A stretch of DNA of 31,976 nucleotides from JBBAAP01 sp043808305 (GCA_043808305.1 JAZDFB010000060.1:1-31976); one strand, 5' to 3'; shown: positions 1-11,149, counted from the first letter of the stretch. Translations and numbers: made by a program. The notes: a model not told the origin generated them from the sequence alone.

Positions 1-3000
1 CCAGCCGTTAGAACCGCCGGCCGTAACCTGAATCGAACCTAAAAGCGTTCCGCCATCATTCCAGATACGAAGCCAGTTAGTAACTCCGGCCGGCATATAG
101 GCGCCTAATTGGGTAATGGTAACGTTTTGTGTCGGGGTAAAACGATTACCTACTGTATAATTGCCAGTCGTGTTATTAGTCAGGGACTCCCCTAATTTCT
201 GCTGCACCTGCGCTAATCGGGCAATGCCTAAAGAGGTATTCCAATCGGCGGTGGTGGCGCCTGTATTACAATAAGCGGTGGTAGAAAATGTCTCAGTCAG
301 AACTATACCCATATCCAGTGTCGCGGGAGATATCGGAGCAGAATACCCGCCGTTACCGATGGCGTTATAAGCCCGGACTTGATAATAATAAGTATTATTT
401 CGCTTGAGCCCGTTGTCAGTCCAGGCGGTTGTATTATTAGGAAGAACCGCCACCTCAGTCCAGGAACTGCCGTTTAACGAGCGTTCTACCTTAAAACCGG
501 TCTCGTTTATCGCGGTATCCGTCCAGGTAAGACTAATAGAGAGGCCGCTGATAAAAACAGCCGTAAGGTTAGACGGAACATCAGGCACAGATGTCCGGTT
601 AGTTTCCACATTGGACCAGGGGTCATAACCTAAAATATTATAAGAACTGACCCGGTAGTAATAAGTGGTATCAGCTACTGCCGTAGTATCCGAATAAGTT
701 ATGCTATTGGCCGAGACAGTGCCAATCGGATTCCAGTTGATGCCGTTTAACGAGCGCTCTATCTTAAAGCTTGTTTCATCAGATGTATTATCCTGCCAGG
801 CCAGGTCAATCCGGGTGCCGGATACCACAGTGGAGGTTAAATTAGTGGTGACATTTATCAGCGGCGCGGCATCGCTTTCTATTATCAGGGTATCTATAGA
901 CGGTAAATAATTCAAAGAAGGAGTGATTAATACCGCCTTCCAGCGCAGGTCAGAACCAGCGACGGGGAAATTAAATATTTCGTCGGGTGTAATTGAATAC
1001 CAGTTTGTCCCGCCATTGGCTGTTACAGCATAGGATATACTGGTGCCCAGCGAAATAAAATGAGTCGGCCGCAGGCGCACTTTTGACGCCGTAGTTACGC
1101 CGGAATTAACCTTTTTAGATTGAGCAGTCTTTGTAGCTCCGGTATCGTATTTAAGACCAACCCAAAATGCATAACTACTACTGCCGGCGGGCCAAGTATT
1201 ATCACTACCACTGGTTACACCACCCGTAACACTAAATACACCAGCAGTATATGGGTAAGGCGGGCTACTCATACCACGAAAATTCTCGGACCCGGATTTT
1301 AGATATACAAGCCGATAATATTGACCGGCAACAAGATTAACAGGGGTGACAAGATCCGTATAATACATGGCACCACCAGAGGTGGAGGTATACTGAACAG
1401 CAGCTAACTGTGTCCCGACATCATCCCAGAGGCGCACCCATCCCGTATAGCTGCCAACATCCGACCAAGCGCCTAATGAAATAATCCTGACATTTTGTGT
1501 CGGCGTAAATCTATTTCCAGCTACAGTACCACCAACACCTACGTTATAGGAAGGTGGTTCCAATGATTGTTGCGCCGGCACTAGCGATAATGTCGCAACG
1601 CCTAAAGTGGTATTCCAATCGGCATCGGTAACAGGGTCTTTATAGGTAGTAGTATCAAACGTCTCGGTCCAAACCACGTTCATATCCCCTGTGGTAGCGG
1701 ATACCTGGTCGGAATACCCGCCGTTACCGATAGCGTTATAAGCCCTGATGCGGTAATAATAGAGCGTGGCTCTCTTCAGCCCGGCGTTAGTATAAGCGTT
1801 TGGGGTTGTGGTGATTACCGCAACCTGGGCCCAACCGCTGCCATCCAGGGAACGTTCCAGCTTGAATCCGGCCTCGTTTATCGCCGTATCCGTCCAGGTC
1901 AGGCTGATATAAGTGCCGCCGATAAAAACAACCGTCAGTTCGGTAGGCGCGGCCGGCAGAGATGTCCGGGTGGTTACCTGGTTGGACCAGGGAGCGTTGC
2001 CGGTGTAATTATAAGACCGGACCCGGTAGTAATAGGTAGTATCGGCTACGGCCGTATTATCCGTATAAGAAACCGCATTGGCGGTAGCGGTGTAAATCCG
2101 GGTCCAATTTATGGCATCAATAGAGCGTTCAATATTAAACCCTTCTTCAGCCGAAGAATTATCCTGCCAGGCAAGATTAACCTGGGTATATGAACCCACC
2201 GTCGCGGATAAGTTGGTGGTTGTATCCAACCCGTAGAGCGCGCCCGGGCTGAAAGCAACCGGCTCCGGCGAGACATATTTACGGACACGGACCAAATCCA
2301 CTCCGCCGGTGCCGCCTCCGCCCGAATACCGACAAAATTCCACTGTAGCAGGCGTCATAATCACCGAGTAGGTGTAAATGATATCATCAACATAGAAATC
2401 CATAGCGGCGGCTTTCACTACTATCCGGCCCTTATGCCAACCGACGCTTCTTGAAATAAGTGTGTTGTAATAATTTGCCCCGTCATATACGGCATAAGTA
2501 CTGCCATCACCGACGCCAATGGCTTTATTATTATAACCATACCGGTATTTATAGGAAGTAGTGCCGTCGTCATAGAACCAGAATTCAAGTGAATTGTTAC
2601 CGGCGCTGATGGTTTGCTTTAATCCGGGATTGGCGTAAAGACTGGCGCCGTAAGTTTTCTCATATTTTACCGCGGATGATATAACCGCCCCGGTGCTCTG
2701 TTCCCATCTGGTTAAGTTGCCTAACTCAAAGTCATCGAAGAACCCAAAGGTATTAAGGCCGTTGGAGGCGGATGATACCGAGGCATTGCCGTAATACAAA
2801 TATATGACCGTGCCGGTCGGCGATGCGGCGATAGAATTAACCTTTACCCAAACATTAAGCGGATTGGCCGGGTTGGAATCAATCCAATAGCTAAGAGGAG
2901 TCCCGCCTGAGGTGGCAAAGCGGATGTCGTTAAAAGACGCCTGCATATCGCTGTCATAAGGCACGCCGACCAGAACGGGGTAATCAGTCAGGGTGGAAGT

Positions 3001-6000
3001 GGAGCCTGAAATCACCACCAACGCCCGGCGGGTAAATGTATCGCCGCCCACCAGCCAACTGCCTTGCTCTTCATTGACGATGTTCGAACTCATCCGGGTA
3101 ACCGGTTCAACCATAGAAGAATACTTACGGACACGCAGGTTATCCACCTCAAATGCCTGGCCATAATTCAGCAATCCAACCCTAAGTGGAGAGTCTGTCG
3201 TTGCCGTTATGGATGTATACATCAATGCCCAACTCTGCCCGCCATCCGCAGACCTTTCATAAGCGCATCCGCCGCTTGCTTTCACGCGCATTCTTATCTT
3301 ATACGGCTGATTTTGCGCCCAGCTCATAACATTGACGCCTCCTGTTCCCTTTTCATAGACGTCGTTACTATCGCCCAGGCCGCCGACGGCGCCCGTATTA
3401 TAAAATCCATAGATTAGGTCAACCAGACCGCTTGCCCCGGTATTCCTCCAGCCGAATACCATGTCATAACCACCGAGCCATTTGTAATCAAATTCCAGGG
3501 CCAGGTTTTCCCGGGAAATGGTAGCATTGGAGACTAACCCATTGGCGTTGGGCCAGGTGTAACTACCGCCGGTGGCAATCACCCGGCCGCTGAGTTGTGA
3601 AAGCCAGGGAGGAGCGCCGTTATCGGTCTTGGTCCATTTAACGGCATCTATTGAGGCGCCGTTAAAATCTTCAAACAGGGTAAAGGTATTATTGCCGTTG
3701 GATGCGGCGGCGGCGGCCAGATTGCCGTAATACATATAAATAGTGGTAATGGCCGGCGCCACCGCAATGGAATTAACCTTTATCCAGACAGCGGCAAAAC
3801 TGGTTGCGGTTGATTCAATCCAGTAATCAAGCGGCGTGACGCCGTCCGAGGCAGTAAACCTGAGGTCATTAAAGTCAATATTCATATCCCTGCCATAAGG
3901 CACAGAAAATGAAATCGGATAATTAGTAAGCGCTGAAGCCGCACCGGTAATCCTGAGCGGAACCCGCCTGGTAAAGGTTCCGCCGGATACGGTCCAGCTG
4001 CCCTGTGATTCCGTCGAAATATCCACAGTTGCCCTGGCATACGGTTCGGGCGATGAATATTTACGGACAAAGGCGTAGCCGGGCGCTCCAGAAGTCGTAT
4101 ATGCGTAATTGCCATAGATATCCGATATCTCGCCAGATGACAACTCCCTATTGAATATCAACACCTCGTCTATCAGCCCGTTAAAGTATGCGCCGGGATA
4201 ATTAGCGCAACCGACAGACAAATTCTGTGAAAATATATTAGGCGTGGGCGTGGTTGTAAGAATCCCCGGAGTCAAACCTGACCCATTTACATATAGGTTA
4301 ACATTGGCGCCTTCGTCCAGGGTTGCGGCAATATGATTCCATTGATTCAGCGTAGCGGTTGCCCCTGAGGTCGGCGTATAACCATTATTATAGGTTTCTA
4401 TTGAAGGCCTGCCTATGGTGTTTATTGAAAGCATAATTGAATCTCCGGTTGTCGCCCGCTTGCCATAGGAAACTATTCCGCCGCCGGTATAAGCCTTCGG
4501 ATAAATCCAGGCCATAACCGTAGCGGCGCAGCCTGTAGGCAGGTTGACTGCCGGACGATTCAGCCACTGGCTTGTGCCGTTGAGGTTCATTGCCCAGCCG
4601 AATTTACCGTTGAGAGCTAACGGGATATTATTAGTTGAGTCCAAGACAAAATGATTGCCCTGCCCGGATAAATCATTGGTTCCGGCCGCTTCATCAAATG
4701 TCCAACTTCCTTTAACACCGCCCACTACCCTTATGAATGTCGATGAGGAATTACTGGAAGATGAGGCGTTGGCATTACCGTAGGTCATGTAAATAGCGCT
4801 GTTGCCGGCCGGCAAAGAAGGTATTTTTACCCAGAACTTGGCATCAGACTCCTGCCAGTAGGAAAATTCCTGGGTCATATCGGAATTGGTAAACCTGATA
4901 TCCTTGTAATCATTATTGACGTAAGGCGAACCGGTATTGGTGCCGGCATTATAGCGGGCCGTAACCTCAGAGGCGGCAAGGGCGCGGCTGTATATTTTAA
5001 CTTCGTCAATTGACCCTTTATAATAGGTGCTGCCACCGCCGGACTCAACACTGGCCCGGCCAAACGTCCAGGCGTAAGCGTTAGTCGCCAGAGTAACTAT
5101 GCCGCTTACACTGTTGGGCACCCCATCCACATAGATGGTCAGAACACTTGAGTTATAGGACACTACAATATGGTGCCAAACCCCGGGAACAAACGGCACG
5201 CTGATAACCTGTAAATCAGGTGAATAATCCACGATACCGCTATCCACAAATGCGGTTGCCTGCGTGCCCTCAGGATTAATCGTCAGAGAAAACGGCAAAT
5301 CAGTGGGAGACGACGCAATATACTTACGTTTGCTTATTATTTCCTGGATATTGTTTCCGGCTTGCGGCTTTACCCATGCCTCAACCGTGAAGTTCTGGTA
5401 ACCCGTGGTCAGAGATGTCGCGGCATATTGATTTGTGCCGTTAAAAATCAAGCCAGTTCCAAAACGCCCGTCAGTCCAGGATGCATAACCGCAAATCATG
5501 GCATTATTGCCGTTGCCTGACATATCCGCGGCTGTTGCACCATAACCCTCCGAGAAGTGCCAACTGCCTACCAAGCCGGTATTATCAATAAAATTGGGAT
5601 CGGCAAACGGGGTAACGGGTATCTGATAATCAGTAACAGAAGAACCGGGGTTCCTGACGTTAATCAGCTTCGAATAAGCCCAGGAACCGCCGCTTGGGTT
5701 AGAAAGAGCCACCACAGTGGTAAAATTCCAGGGTGTTGACCAATCAGACGTGGCGTATGGGCTTTTAGCCCTGACATGCCAGTAATAAAAAGCTCCGCTG
5801 CTAAGTCCGCTGGCCGCATATGAGGTTACGGCAATATTGTCCTGGTCTATCACAGTGCTATCGAAACCTATATCATTATCAACCTGGACCTGATACTTTA
5901 TGGCGCCATTTGCCTGGTCCCAGACAAGCGTCGGTGGATTGCCGACTCCGAATACGCCGTTAGGGGGCGAGGCCAGTACAGGTATCGCGATGGTGGAAAA

Positions 6001-9000
6001 ACTCCTGGCCGAAGACCAATCGCTTTCTTCGGTTGACGAATCCGCCTTAGCCTTTACCTGCCAGTAATAAGTTACATCGTGAATAAGACCGCTGGCGGGA
6101 TATGAGGTTGTCGCGATACTGGACGGATTAACAATAATGTTTGAGAATGATAAATCCGTGGCCAGCCTGAGCATATAAGTAACCGCCATGTTAGTTACCG
6201 GGTTCCACTCTAATGTCAGGCTGAGCGGCATCCCGGTTATATTATTTGTAGGCGTCAATAATGTCGGCTGGTCCGGCTGGGGCGGAACAGTCGTAAACGA
6301 TCCTTCAGACCAGGCTGACGTGCCGCTTATATTAGTGGCGTTAACACGCCATAAATATTCGGTGCTATTAAAAAGAACTGTAATCACTTTGGACGTATTA
6401 GTTATTCCGGCTAAATCGAAAGCCAATGGAGTAAATAACCATCCATCAGTGGCGGTAACAACCTGAAGCTCATAGCTCGAAGCATAATTAGACGCATTCC
6501 ACTTTAGCACCGGGCTGGTGGAAATCCTGGTAGCGCCGTTAACGGGCGTGTCAAGCTGCGGCTGGGCCGGTGGCGGAGGCAAAGTCGTAAAACTTCGGAT
6601 TAGCGACCAAGGTGAAGTCCCTTCGCCATTATACGCATTAACACGCCAGTAATAGGTAACTCCATAGCTGAGACTGGCTGGATACGAGGTTACGGCAATA
6701 TTATCCTGGTTTATCACGATGTTACCGAACCCCGAATCTGTCGCGATATTAACACGATATTTCGCAGCTCCGGGTGACAAGCTCCATTCCAGAGTGAGAT
6801 TTGTAACTACGTTTAATGCGGTATTTGTCGGCGTTACCAAAATCGGCGTTGATATAACGGTTGTGAAGCGCCGATACGAAGACCAGTCGCTTTCACCGCC
6901 GTTATTTACAGCTTTCACCCGCCAATAATAAAGTATATTATTAGCCAATCCGACCGGCTGGTAAGAGTTAGATGCAATACCACTGTGATCTACAACCGGG
7001 CTGATAAAATTGGACGTTGTAGCTATCTGCAACCTGTAAGTATGCGCGTTAGGATCAGTATTCCACTGCAATGTGGGAGGCAGCCATTGTCCGGTGGCGC
7101 TATCAGCCGGCAAACTCAGAATCGGCGCAACCGGCGGCTGGGGAGCAACCGTAAAACGGCGTGCTGCTGACCATCCTGATGTTCCGCCTGCATTTGTGGC
7201 ATTGACTCTCCAGTAGTAAACCCCGTTATAATTCAATCCCGAAATAACGGCATATGAAGTTAGCGCTATTCCTGATTGATTGATCACTGTAGTTCCAAAA
7301 CCGGATGTTGTTGACACTTGCAAACCATATGAAACCGCATCGCTTGAAGGATTCCAGGTAAGCGTGGCATGGGGAGAAATATCAACAGCTTCATTAGCCG
7401 GGAAAATAAGCGCCGGCACAGGCGGCGCGGCAATTATGGTGGTAAATGAGAAGGTATCCGACCAATCGCTGGTGCCCCCGTCATTTCCAGAATTAACCCT
7501 CCAGTAATATGTCGTATTATTAACCAGTCCTGACAGGTTATATAATGCCAGGCTGATGTAATTCTGGTCTTTAAAAGTCGTAGCGAAAGAAACCGAGGTC
7601 GATACTTGCAAACGGTAATAAGACGCCCTGTCCGCATTAGACCATTGCAAAGTCAGGCTAACTGCAACTCCGGTTGCGCCGGATAAAGGAGTTGAAAGAA
7701 TCGGCTTGGCCGGGATGGCAATTATCGTGGTAAATTTGGATGCCGAAGACCAGCCCGAGGTCCCTCCGGCATTGCTGGCTCTGACGCGCCATGAATATAA
7801 GGTATAATTGGCAAGTCCTGTAATCGCTTTGGACGTATTAGCTATTCCGGACTGGTCAAAAGCCAGCGGAACCACTGAAAAATCGGTGCCGGTAACAACC
7901 TGAACCTGATAAACCGCAGCTCCAGGCACATCGATCCAAGTTAAGTTTGGATTAATGGAAATCAGAGTGGCGTTATTGGCAGGGGATGACAAAGTCGGGA
8001 TTGCGACGACAGTAGTTAAAGTTCTGTATGACGACCAATTGCTCGATCCTCCGATATTCACCGATTTGACACGCCAGTAATAAGTTGTGTTATTAGCCAA
8101 TCCCGAGGCCTGATATGATGTAACCGCGATACTGGGCGGATTGATAATCAGGCTGCTGAAGGCCGTATCGGTCGACACCTGAACATTATAAGTTGAAGCT
8201 CTCAAAGCCGTGTCCCAGTATAAAACTGGATTGATTGACTGTCCGGCAATCCCGTCTGCCGGCCCGGTTAAAGCGGGAGTGGCCGGAGCGGCGATGATAG
8301 TAGTGAATACCCCGACTGCCGACCACGGACCCGTGCCAGTGATATTAGTGGCGTTAATCCGCCAGTAATAAACGGTTAAATACCCGAGCGCAGAAGGACT
8401 ATATGAGGTGGGGATAATACCGGACTGGTCGGCGATAATACCGGAGGTAAAATCACTGTCAGTGGCAATCTGTAAACGGTATGTAGCGGCGCCATTGGTG
8501 ATATTCCATATCAAAGTCTGGGTTATGGGAATATTGATTGAATTATTTGCCGGAGAAACAATTACAGGTTGTAATGGGTTTGCCAGCGCGGTGGTAAAGC
8601 TCCAGCCATCCGACCAGGGGCCTGAACCGCCTGCATTGACCGCCCTAACACGCCAATAGTATCCAAGATTATTAGAAAGAGTGGCGCCTTGATAGGAAGT
8701 TAAGACAATATTGCCCTGGTCCACAACAATGCCGGAAAAGTCCGAAGATGTAGATACCTGTATGCGATAGGCCATAGCCGTGGCAACGGCATCCCAACTG
8801 AATACCGGAACAACAGAAAGCCAGGTAGAAGCATCTGATGGGGTGCTTAATGCCGGCGCATTTGCGGGTGGCGCGATTACGGTTGTAAAACTGAATATGG
8901 CCGACCAGGCGCTTGTGCCGCCGATGTTCGTGGCGCTAACGCGCCAGTAATAAACGGCGGAATTGTTTAAAGTAGGGATTGCATACGCCGTGGCGGTAAT

Positions 9001-11136
9001 ATCAGCCTGGTCAAGAATGGTTGACAGGAAATCCGGGCTGTCAGAAAGCTGTAACCGGTATGAATCCGCCCGGGCAGCCGGGTTCCACTGCAATGCGGGA
9101 TTGATTGCCACATCAGTCGCACCTTGCCCGGGTAAAGATAATACCGGCTGGGCCGGAAGCGCAATAATAGTGGTAAAGCTAAAAGGTTCCGGCATCTCGC
9201 CTGAACCACCCCGGTTCTTTGCCTGCACCCGCCAGTAATAGGTGGTGTTATTAGCTAAGAGTATCGAGCTAAACGCATAGGATGTTTGGGTGATTTGTAA
9301 ATCCGCAATCCGCACTCCGAAATCTGCATTTGGCGATACCTGCAATAAATAAAAGGTAGTATTGGTTGCCGGCTCCCAGGTTAATACCGGGCTGGAAGAT
9401 ATATCTGTAGAAGTATTTGGCGGAGATAGCAGGACCGGTATGCCCGGCTGGGCATATAAGGTCCGGGCCGATGCCTCATTGGAAGGAATGCTATTATCTG
9501 CCAGCTTGTACGCCTTAACCCGGTAATAATAAAGGGTGGAGACAACAAGGCCTGTGTCAGAATAACTGTTTGTATTTGATATAACCGTTGCCACCTCTAT
9601 ATAATCATTCTCATCTTCCGCCTTTCGCTCTATTTTGAAGCCATCTTCGGTGCTGGAATTATCTGTCCAAGAAAGGTCAATCTGATAGGGTGAAACGGTC
9701 GATGCCGCAAGGCCGGAGGGCGCGGGTATAATCTGCCAGTCTCCTTTGGAATTACTCGCATATTTCAAATCCCGGTTTTCAACATCAAGGTAGGCGATAT
9801 GAACCTGGTTAGGCCCGAGACAGAGCGACGTAAACTCACCGGCTTTATTTCCATTTACCGGATCGCCGTCTACTGCACGGCCTGCCCATTCGCCGCTATC
9901 TTGCTTGGCGATATATTTCAATGACTTATCGGTAGAATCGTAATAACTGATATGAGGACGATTCTTGCTGTCAACGGCAATAGAAGTATAGTTGCCCACA
10001 TCATGCGCATTATCGTCTATTGTTGAAGCCTGCCAGGCGCCGGCGGCGTTGGTGGCATATTTGAGATCGCGATTTTCCCAATCCGCGTAACTGATATGAA
10101 CCTTACCATTAGAATCAAGCGCTATATCCGTGTAGAAACCCACATTACCCGCATTATCAACCGTTGAGGCAACCCAAACACCCGAACTATTGGTCGCATA
10201 CTTTAAATCACCATTACTCTGGTCATAATAACTGATATGCACTTTATTACTCTGGTCAATAGCCAAAGACGAAAACAGCCCGACATAACCCGCTGAATCT
10301 ATAACACTTATCTCCCATACCCCGGATATGTTTGTAGCTAATTTAAGGTCGCTGGTGGTATTGTCATAATAACTGATATAAACCTTATTATTGGAATCAA
10401 CCCCGATAGAAGGGTAAAAACCATTCTGCCCGTTTGAATCAATGGTTGTTGTCTGCCAGCTGCCCGATGCGTTGGTGGCATATTTCAGATGGGCATTGGT
10501 TCTGTCGTAATAGCTGATATGCGCTTTATTGTTATGGTCGACGGCAATAGATGTAAACTCTCCGACTTCCCCGATGTTATCAATAGTTGAAACTACCCAA
10601 CTATTGGACGCGTTAGAAATGTATTTCAGGGCAGAGTTGGAATAATCATAATAACTAACGTACACCTTATTATCCGAATCAAGCGCCATAGAAACATACC
10701 CGCCTGTATTTCCCTGGGTATCTAATGCAGTTATAGTCCAGGGCGTGGTAACATTGGCCTCATTGGAAGGTATGCTGTCTCCGACGGCATTATAGGCAAT
10801 AACCCTGTAGTAATATAAGGTAACCTCCGAAACCGTCGTATCAGAGTATGCGGTTATATTAGCCGGTAAAGAAACAAGCGCTTGATATGTGCCGCTTATG
10901 CCGGTTTTACGCTCCAGCCTAAAACCATCTTCATTGGTGGAATTATCTGTCCAGGAAAGAGTCACCAGACTTTCTGATGAAGCTATGGCAATAAGGTTGG
11001 ATGGCGACTGGGGAACATCACTGCTGCCGGTAATTATTCTTCGCGCCTCGTTCTCGCAGAAACCGCCATAACTCAGTATCCCTATACTTAACAGAAGAAT
11101 AAGTGCTATTTTCTGAAAGATACTATGTTTTGGCAT
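1..11136 (-). CDS. Giant secreted multidomain Fn3 / beta-propeller / LamG / DUF2341 protein (3' end outside window)
   Basis: One uninterrupted minus-strand frame of 3,712 codons from ATG 11136 to the left edge; no stop is reached. Residues 1-27 look like a Sec signal peptide (MPKHS, then a hydrophobic stretch ending near SYGGFC). Domain order by residue: Fn3 about 41-131 (SWTDNS, YYYRV); seven VHISYYD/LKYA repeats of about 47 residues, 133-467, a probable seven-bladed propeller; Fn3 468-557; thirteen Fn3-like repeats of about 96 residues with YYWRV and WS..FSFTT, 558-1807; DUF2341 and LamG/ConA-like domains, about 1815-2955 (e.g. IYMYYGN, VGSWHF); then Fn3-Fn3-DUF4082-like modules, with a second copy after 457 codons. 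No enzyme motif was seen. Likely a surface adhesin, matrix or polysaccharide-binding protein; any C-terminal sorting domain lies outside the window. A TTG 15 bases upstream of the ATG is a possible alternative start; no clear Shine-Dalgarno. Confidence 0.93.
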   Translation of the reverse strand, partial: MPKHSIFQKIALILLLSIGILSYGGFCENEARRIITGSSDVPQSPSNLIAIASSESLVTLSWTDNSTNEDGFRLERKTGISGTYQALVSLPANITAYSDTTVSEVTLYYYRVIAYNAVGDSIPSNEANVTTPWTITALDTQGNTGGYVSMALDSDNKVYVSYYDYSNSALKYISNASNSWVVSTIDNIGEVGEFTSIAVDHNNKAHISYYDRTNAHLKYATNASGSWQTTTIDSNGQNGFYPSIGVDSNNKVYISYYDNTTSDLKLATNISGVWEISVIDSAGYVGLFSSLAIDQSNKVHISYYDQSNGDLKYATNSSGVWVASTVDNAGNVGFYTDIALDSNGKVHISYADWENRDLKYATNAAGAWQASTIDDNAHDVGNYTSIAVDSKNRPHISYYDSTDKSLKYIAKQDSGEWAGRAVDGDPVNGNKAGEFTSLCLGPNQVHIAYLDVENRDLKYASNSKGDWQIIPAPSGLAASTVSPYQIDLSWTDNSSTEDGFKIERKAEDENDYIEVATVISNTNSYSDTGLVVSTLYYYRVKAYKLADNSIPSNEASARTLYAQPGIPVLLSPPNTSTDISSSPVLTWEPATNTTFYLLQVSPNADFGVRIADLQITQTSYAFSSILLANNTTYYWRVQAKNRGGSGEMPEPFSFTTIIALPAQPVLSLPGQGATDVAINPALQWNPAARADSYRLQLSDSPDFLSTILDQADITATAYAIPTLNNSAVYYWRVSATNIGGTSAWSAIFSFTTVIAPPANAPALSTPSDASTWLSVVPVFSWDAVATAMAYRIQVSTSSDFSGIVVDQGNIVLTSYQGATLSNNLGYYWRVRAVNAGGSGPWSDGWSFTTALANPLQPVIVSPANNSINIPITQTLIWNITNGAATYRLQIATDSDFTSGIIADQSGIIPTSYSPSALGYLTVYYWRINATNITGTGPWSAVGVFTTIIAAPATPALTGPADGIAGQSINPVLYWDTALRASTYNVQVSTDTAFSSLIINPPSIAVTSYQASGLANNTTYYWRVKSVNIGGSSNWSSYRTLTTVVAIPTLSSPANNATLISINPNLTWIDVPGAAVYQVQVVTGTDFSVVPLAFDQSGIANTSKAITGLANYTLYSWRVRASNAGGTSGWSSASKFTTIIAIPAKPILSTPLSGATGVAVSLTLQWSNADRASYYRLQVSTSVSFATTFKDQNYISLALYNLSGLVNNTTYYWRVNSGNDGGTSDWSDTFSFTTIIAAPPVPALIFPANEAVDISPHATLTWNPSSDAVSYGLQVSTTSGFGTTVINQSGIALTSYAVISGLNYNGVYYWRVNATNAGGTSGWSAARRFTVAPQPPVAPILSLPADSATGQWLPPTLQWNTDPNAHTYRLQIATTSNFISPVVDHSGIASNSYQPVGLANNILYYWRVKAVNNGGESDWSSYRRFTTVISTPILVTPTNTALNVVTNLTLEWSLSPGAAKYRVNIATDSGFGNIVINQDNIAVTSYPASLSYGVTYYWRVNAYNGEGTSPWSLIRSFTTLPPPPAQPQLDTPVNGATRISTSPVLKWNASNYASSYELQVVTATDGWLFTPLAFDLAGITNTSKVITVLFNSTEYLWRVNATNISGTSAWSEGSFTTVPPQPDQPTLLTPTNNITGMPLSLTLEWNPVTNMAVTYMLRLATDLSFSNIIVNPSSIATTSYPASGLIHDVTYYWQVKAKADSSTEESDWSSARSFSTIAIPVLASPPNGVFGVGNPPTLVWDQANGAIKYQVQVDNDIGFDSTVIDQDNIAVTSYAASGLSSGAFYYWHVRAKSPYATSDWSTPWNFTTVVALSNPSGGSWAYSKLINVRNPGSSVTDYQIPVTPFADPNFIDNTGLVGSWHFSEGYGATAADMSGNGNNAMICGYASWTDGRFGTGLIFNGTNQYAATSLTTGYQNFTVEAWVKPQAGNNIQEIISKRKYIASSPTDLPFSLTINPEGTQATAFVDSGIVDYSPDLQVISVPFVPGVWHHIVVSYNSSVLTIYVDGVPNSVSGIVTLATNAYAWTFGRASVESGGGSTYYKGSIDEVKIYSRALAASEVTARYNAGTNTGSPYVNNDYKDIRFTNSDMTQEFSYWQESDAKFWVKIPSLPAGNSAIYMTYGNANASSSSNSSSTFIRVVGGVKGSWTFDEAAGTNDLSGQGNHFVLDSTNNIPLALNGKFGWAMNLNGTSQWLNRPAVNLPTGCAATVMAWIYPKAYTGGGIVSYGKRATTGDSIMLSINTIGRPSIETYNNGYTPTSGATATLNQWNHIAATLDEGANVNLYVNGSGLTPGILTTTPTPNIFSQNLSVGCANYPGAYFNGLIDEVLIFNRELSSGEISDIYGNYAYTTSGAPGYAFVRKYSSPEPYARATVDISTESQGSWTVSGGTFTRRVPLRITGAASALTNYPISFSVPYGRDMNIDFNDLRFTASDGVTPLDYWIESTATSFAAVWIKVNSIAVAPAITTIYMYYGNLAAAAASNGNNTFTLFEDFNGASIDAVKWTKTDNGAPPWLSQLSGRVIATGGSYTWPNANGLVSNATISRENLALEFDYKWLGGYDMVFGWRNTGASGLVDLIYGFYNTGAVGGLGDSNDVYEKGTGGVNVMSWAQNQPYKIRMRVKASGGCAYERSADGGQSWALMYTSITATTDSPLRVGLLNYGQAFEVDNLRVRKYSSMVEPVTRMSSNIVNEEQGSWLVGGDTFTRRALVVISGSTSTLTDYPVLVGVPYDSDMQASFNDIRFATSGGTPLSYWIDSNPANPLNVWVKVNSIAASPTGTVIYLYYGNASVSSASNGLNTFGFFDDFELGNLTRWEQSTGAVISSAVKYEKTYGASLYANPGLKQTISAGNNSLEFWFYDDGTTSYKYRYGYNNKAIGVGDGSTYAVYDGANYYNTLISRSVGWHKGRIVVKAAAMDFYVDDIIYTYSVIMTPATVEFCRYSGGGGTGGVDLVRVRKYVSPEPVAFSPGALYGLDTTTNLSATVGSYTQVNLAWQDNSSAEEGFNIERSIDAINWTRIYTATANAVSYTDNTAVADTTYYYRVRSYNYTGNAPWSNQVTTRTSLPAAPTELTVVFIGGTYISLTWTDTAINEAGFKLERSLDGSGWAQVAVITTTPNAYTNAGLKRATLYYYRIRAYNAIGNGGYSDQVSATTGDMNVVWTETFDTTTYKDPVTDADWNTTLGVATLSLVPAQQSLEPPSYNVGVGGTVAGNRFTPTQNVRIISLGAWSDVGSYTGWVRLWDDVGTQLAAVQYTSTSGGAMYYTDLVTPVNLVAGQYYRLVYLKSGSENFRGMSSPPYPYTAGVFSVTGGVTSGSDNTWPAGSSSYAFWVGLKYDTGATKTAQSKKVNSGVTTASKVRLRPTHFISLGTSISYAVTANGGTNWYSITPDEIFNFPVAGSDLRWKAVLITPSLNYLPSIDTLIIESDAAPLINVTTNLTSTVVSGTRIDLAWQDNTSDETSFKIERSLNGINWNPIGTVSANSITYSDTTAVADTTYYYRVSSYNILGYDPWSNVETNRTSVPDVPSNLTAVFISGLSISLTWTDTAINETGFKVERSLNGSSWTEVAVLPNNTTAWTDNGLKRNNTYYYQVRAYNAIGNGGYSAPISPATLDMGIVLTETFSTTAYCNTGATTADWNTSLGIARLAQVQQKLGESLTNNTTGNYTVGNRFTPTQNVTITQLGAYMPAGVTNWLRIWNDGGTLLGSIQVTAGGSNGW

Positions 11137-11149
11137 ATTTGGTATATTC

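Noticed and set aside
404..9238. Numerous plus- and minus-strand frames of 60-92 codons across the giant gene
   Set aside because: All lie within the continuous 3,712-codon minus frame, lack ribosome sites and have no recognisable domains.
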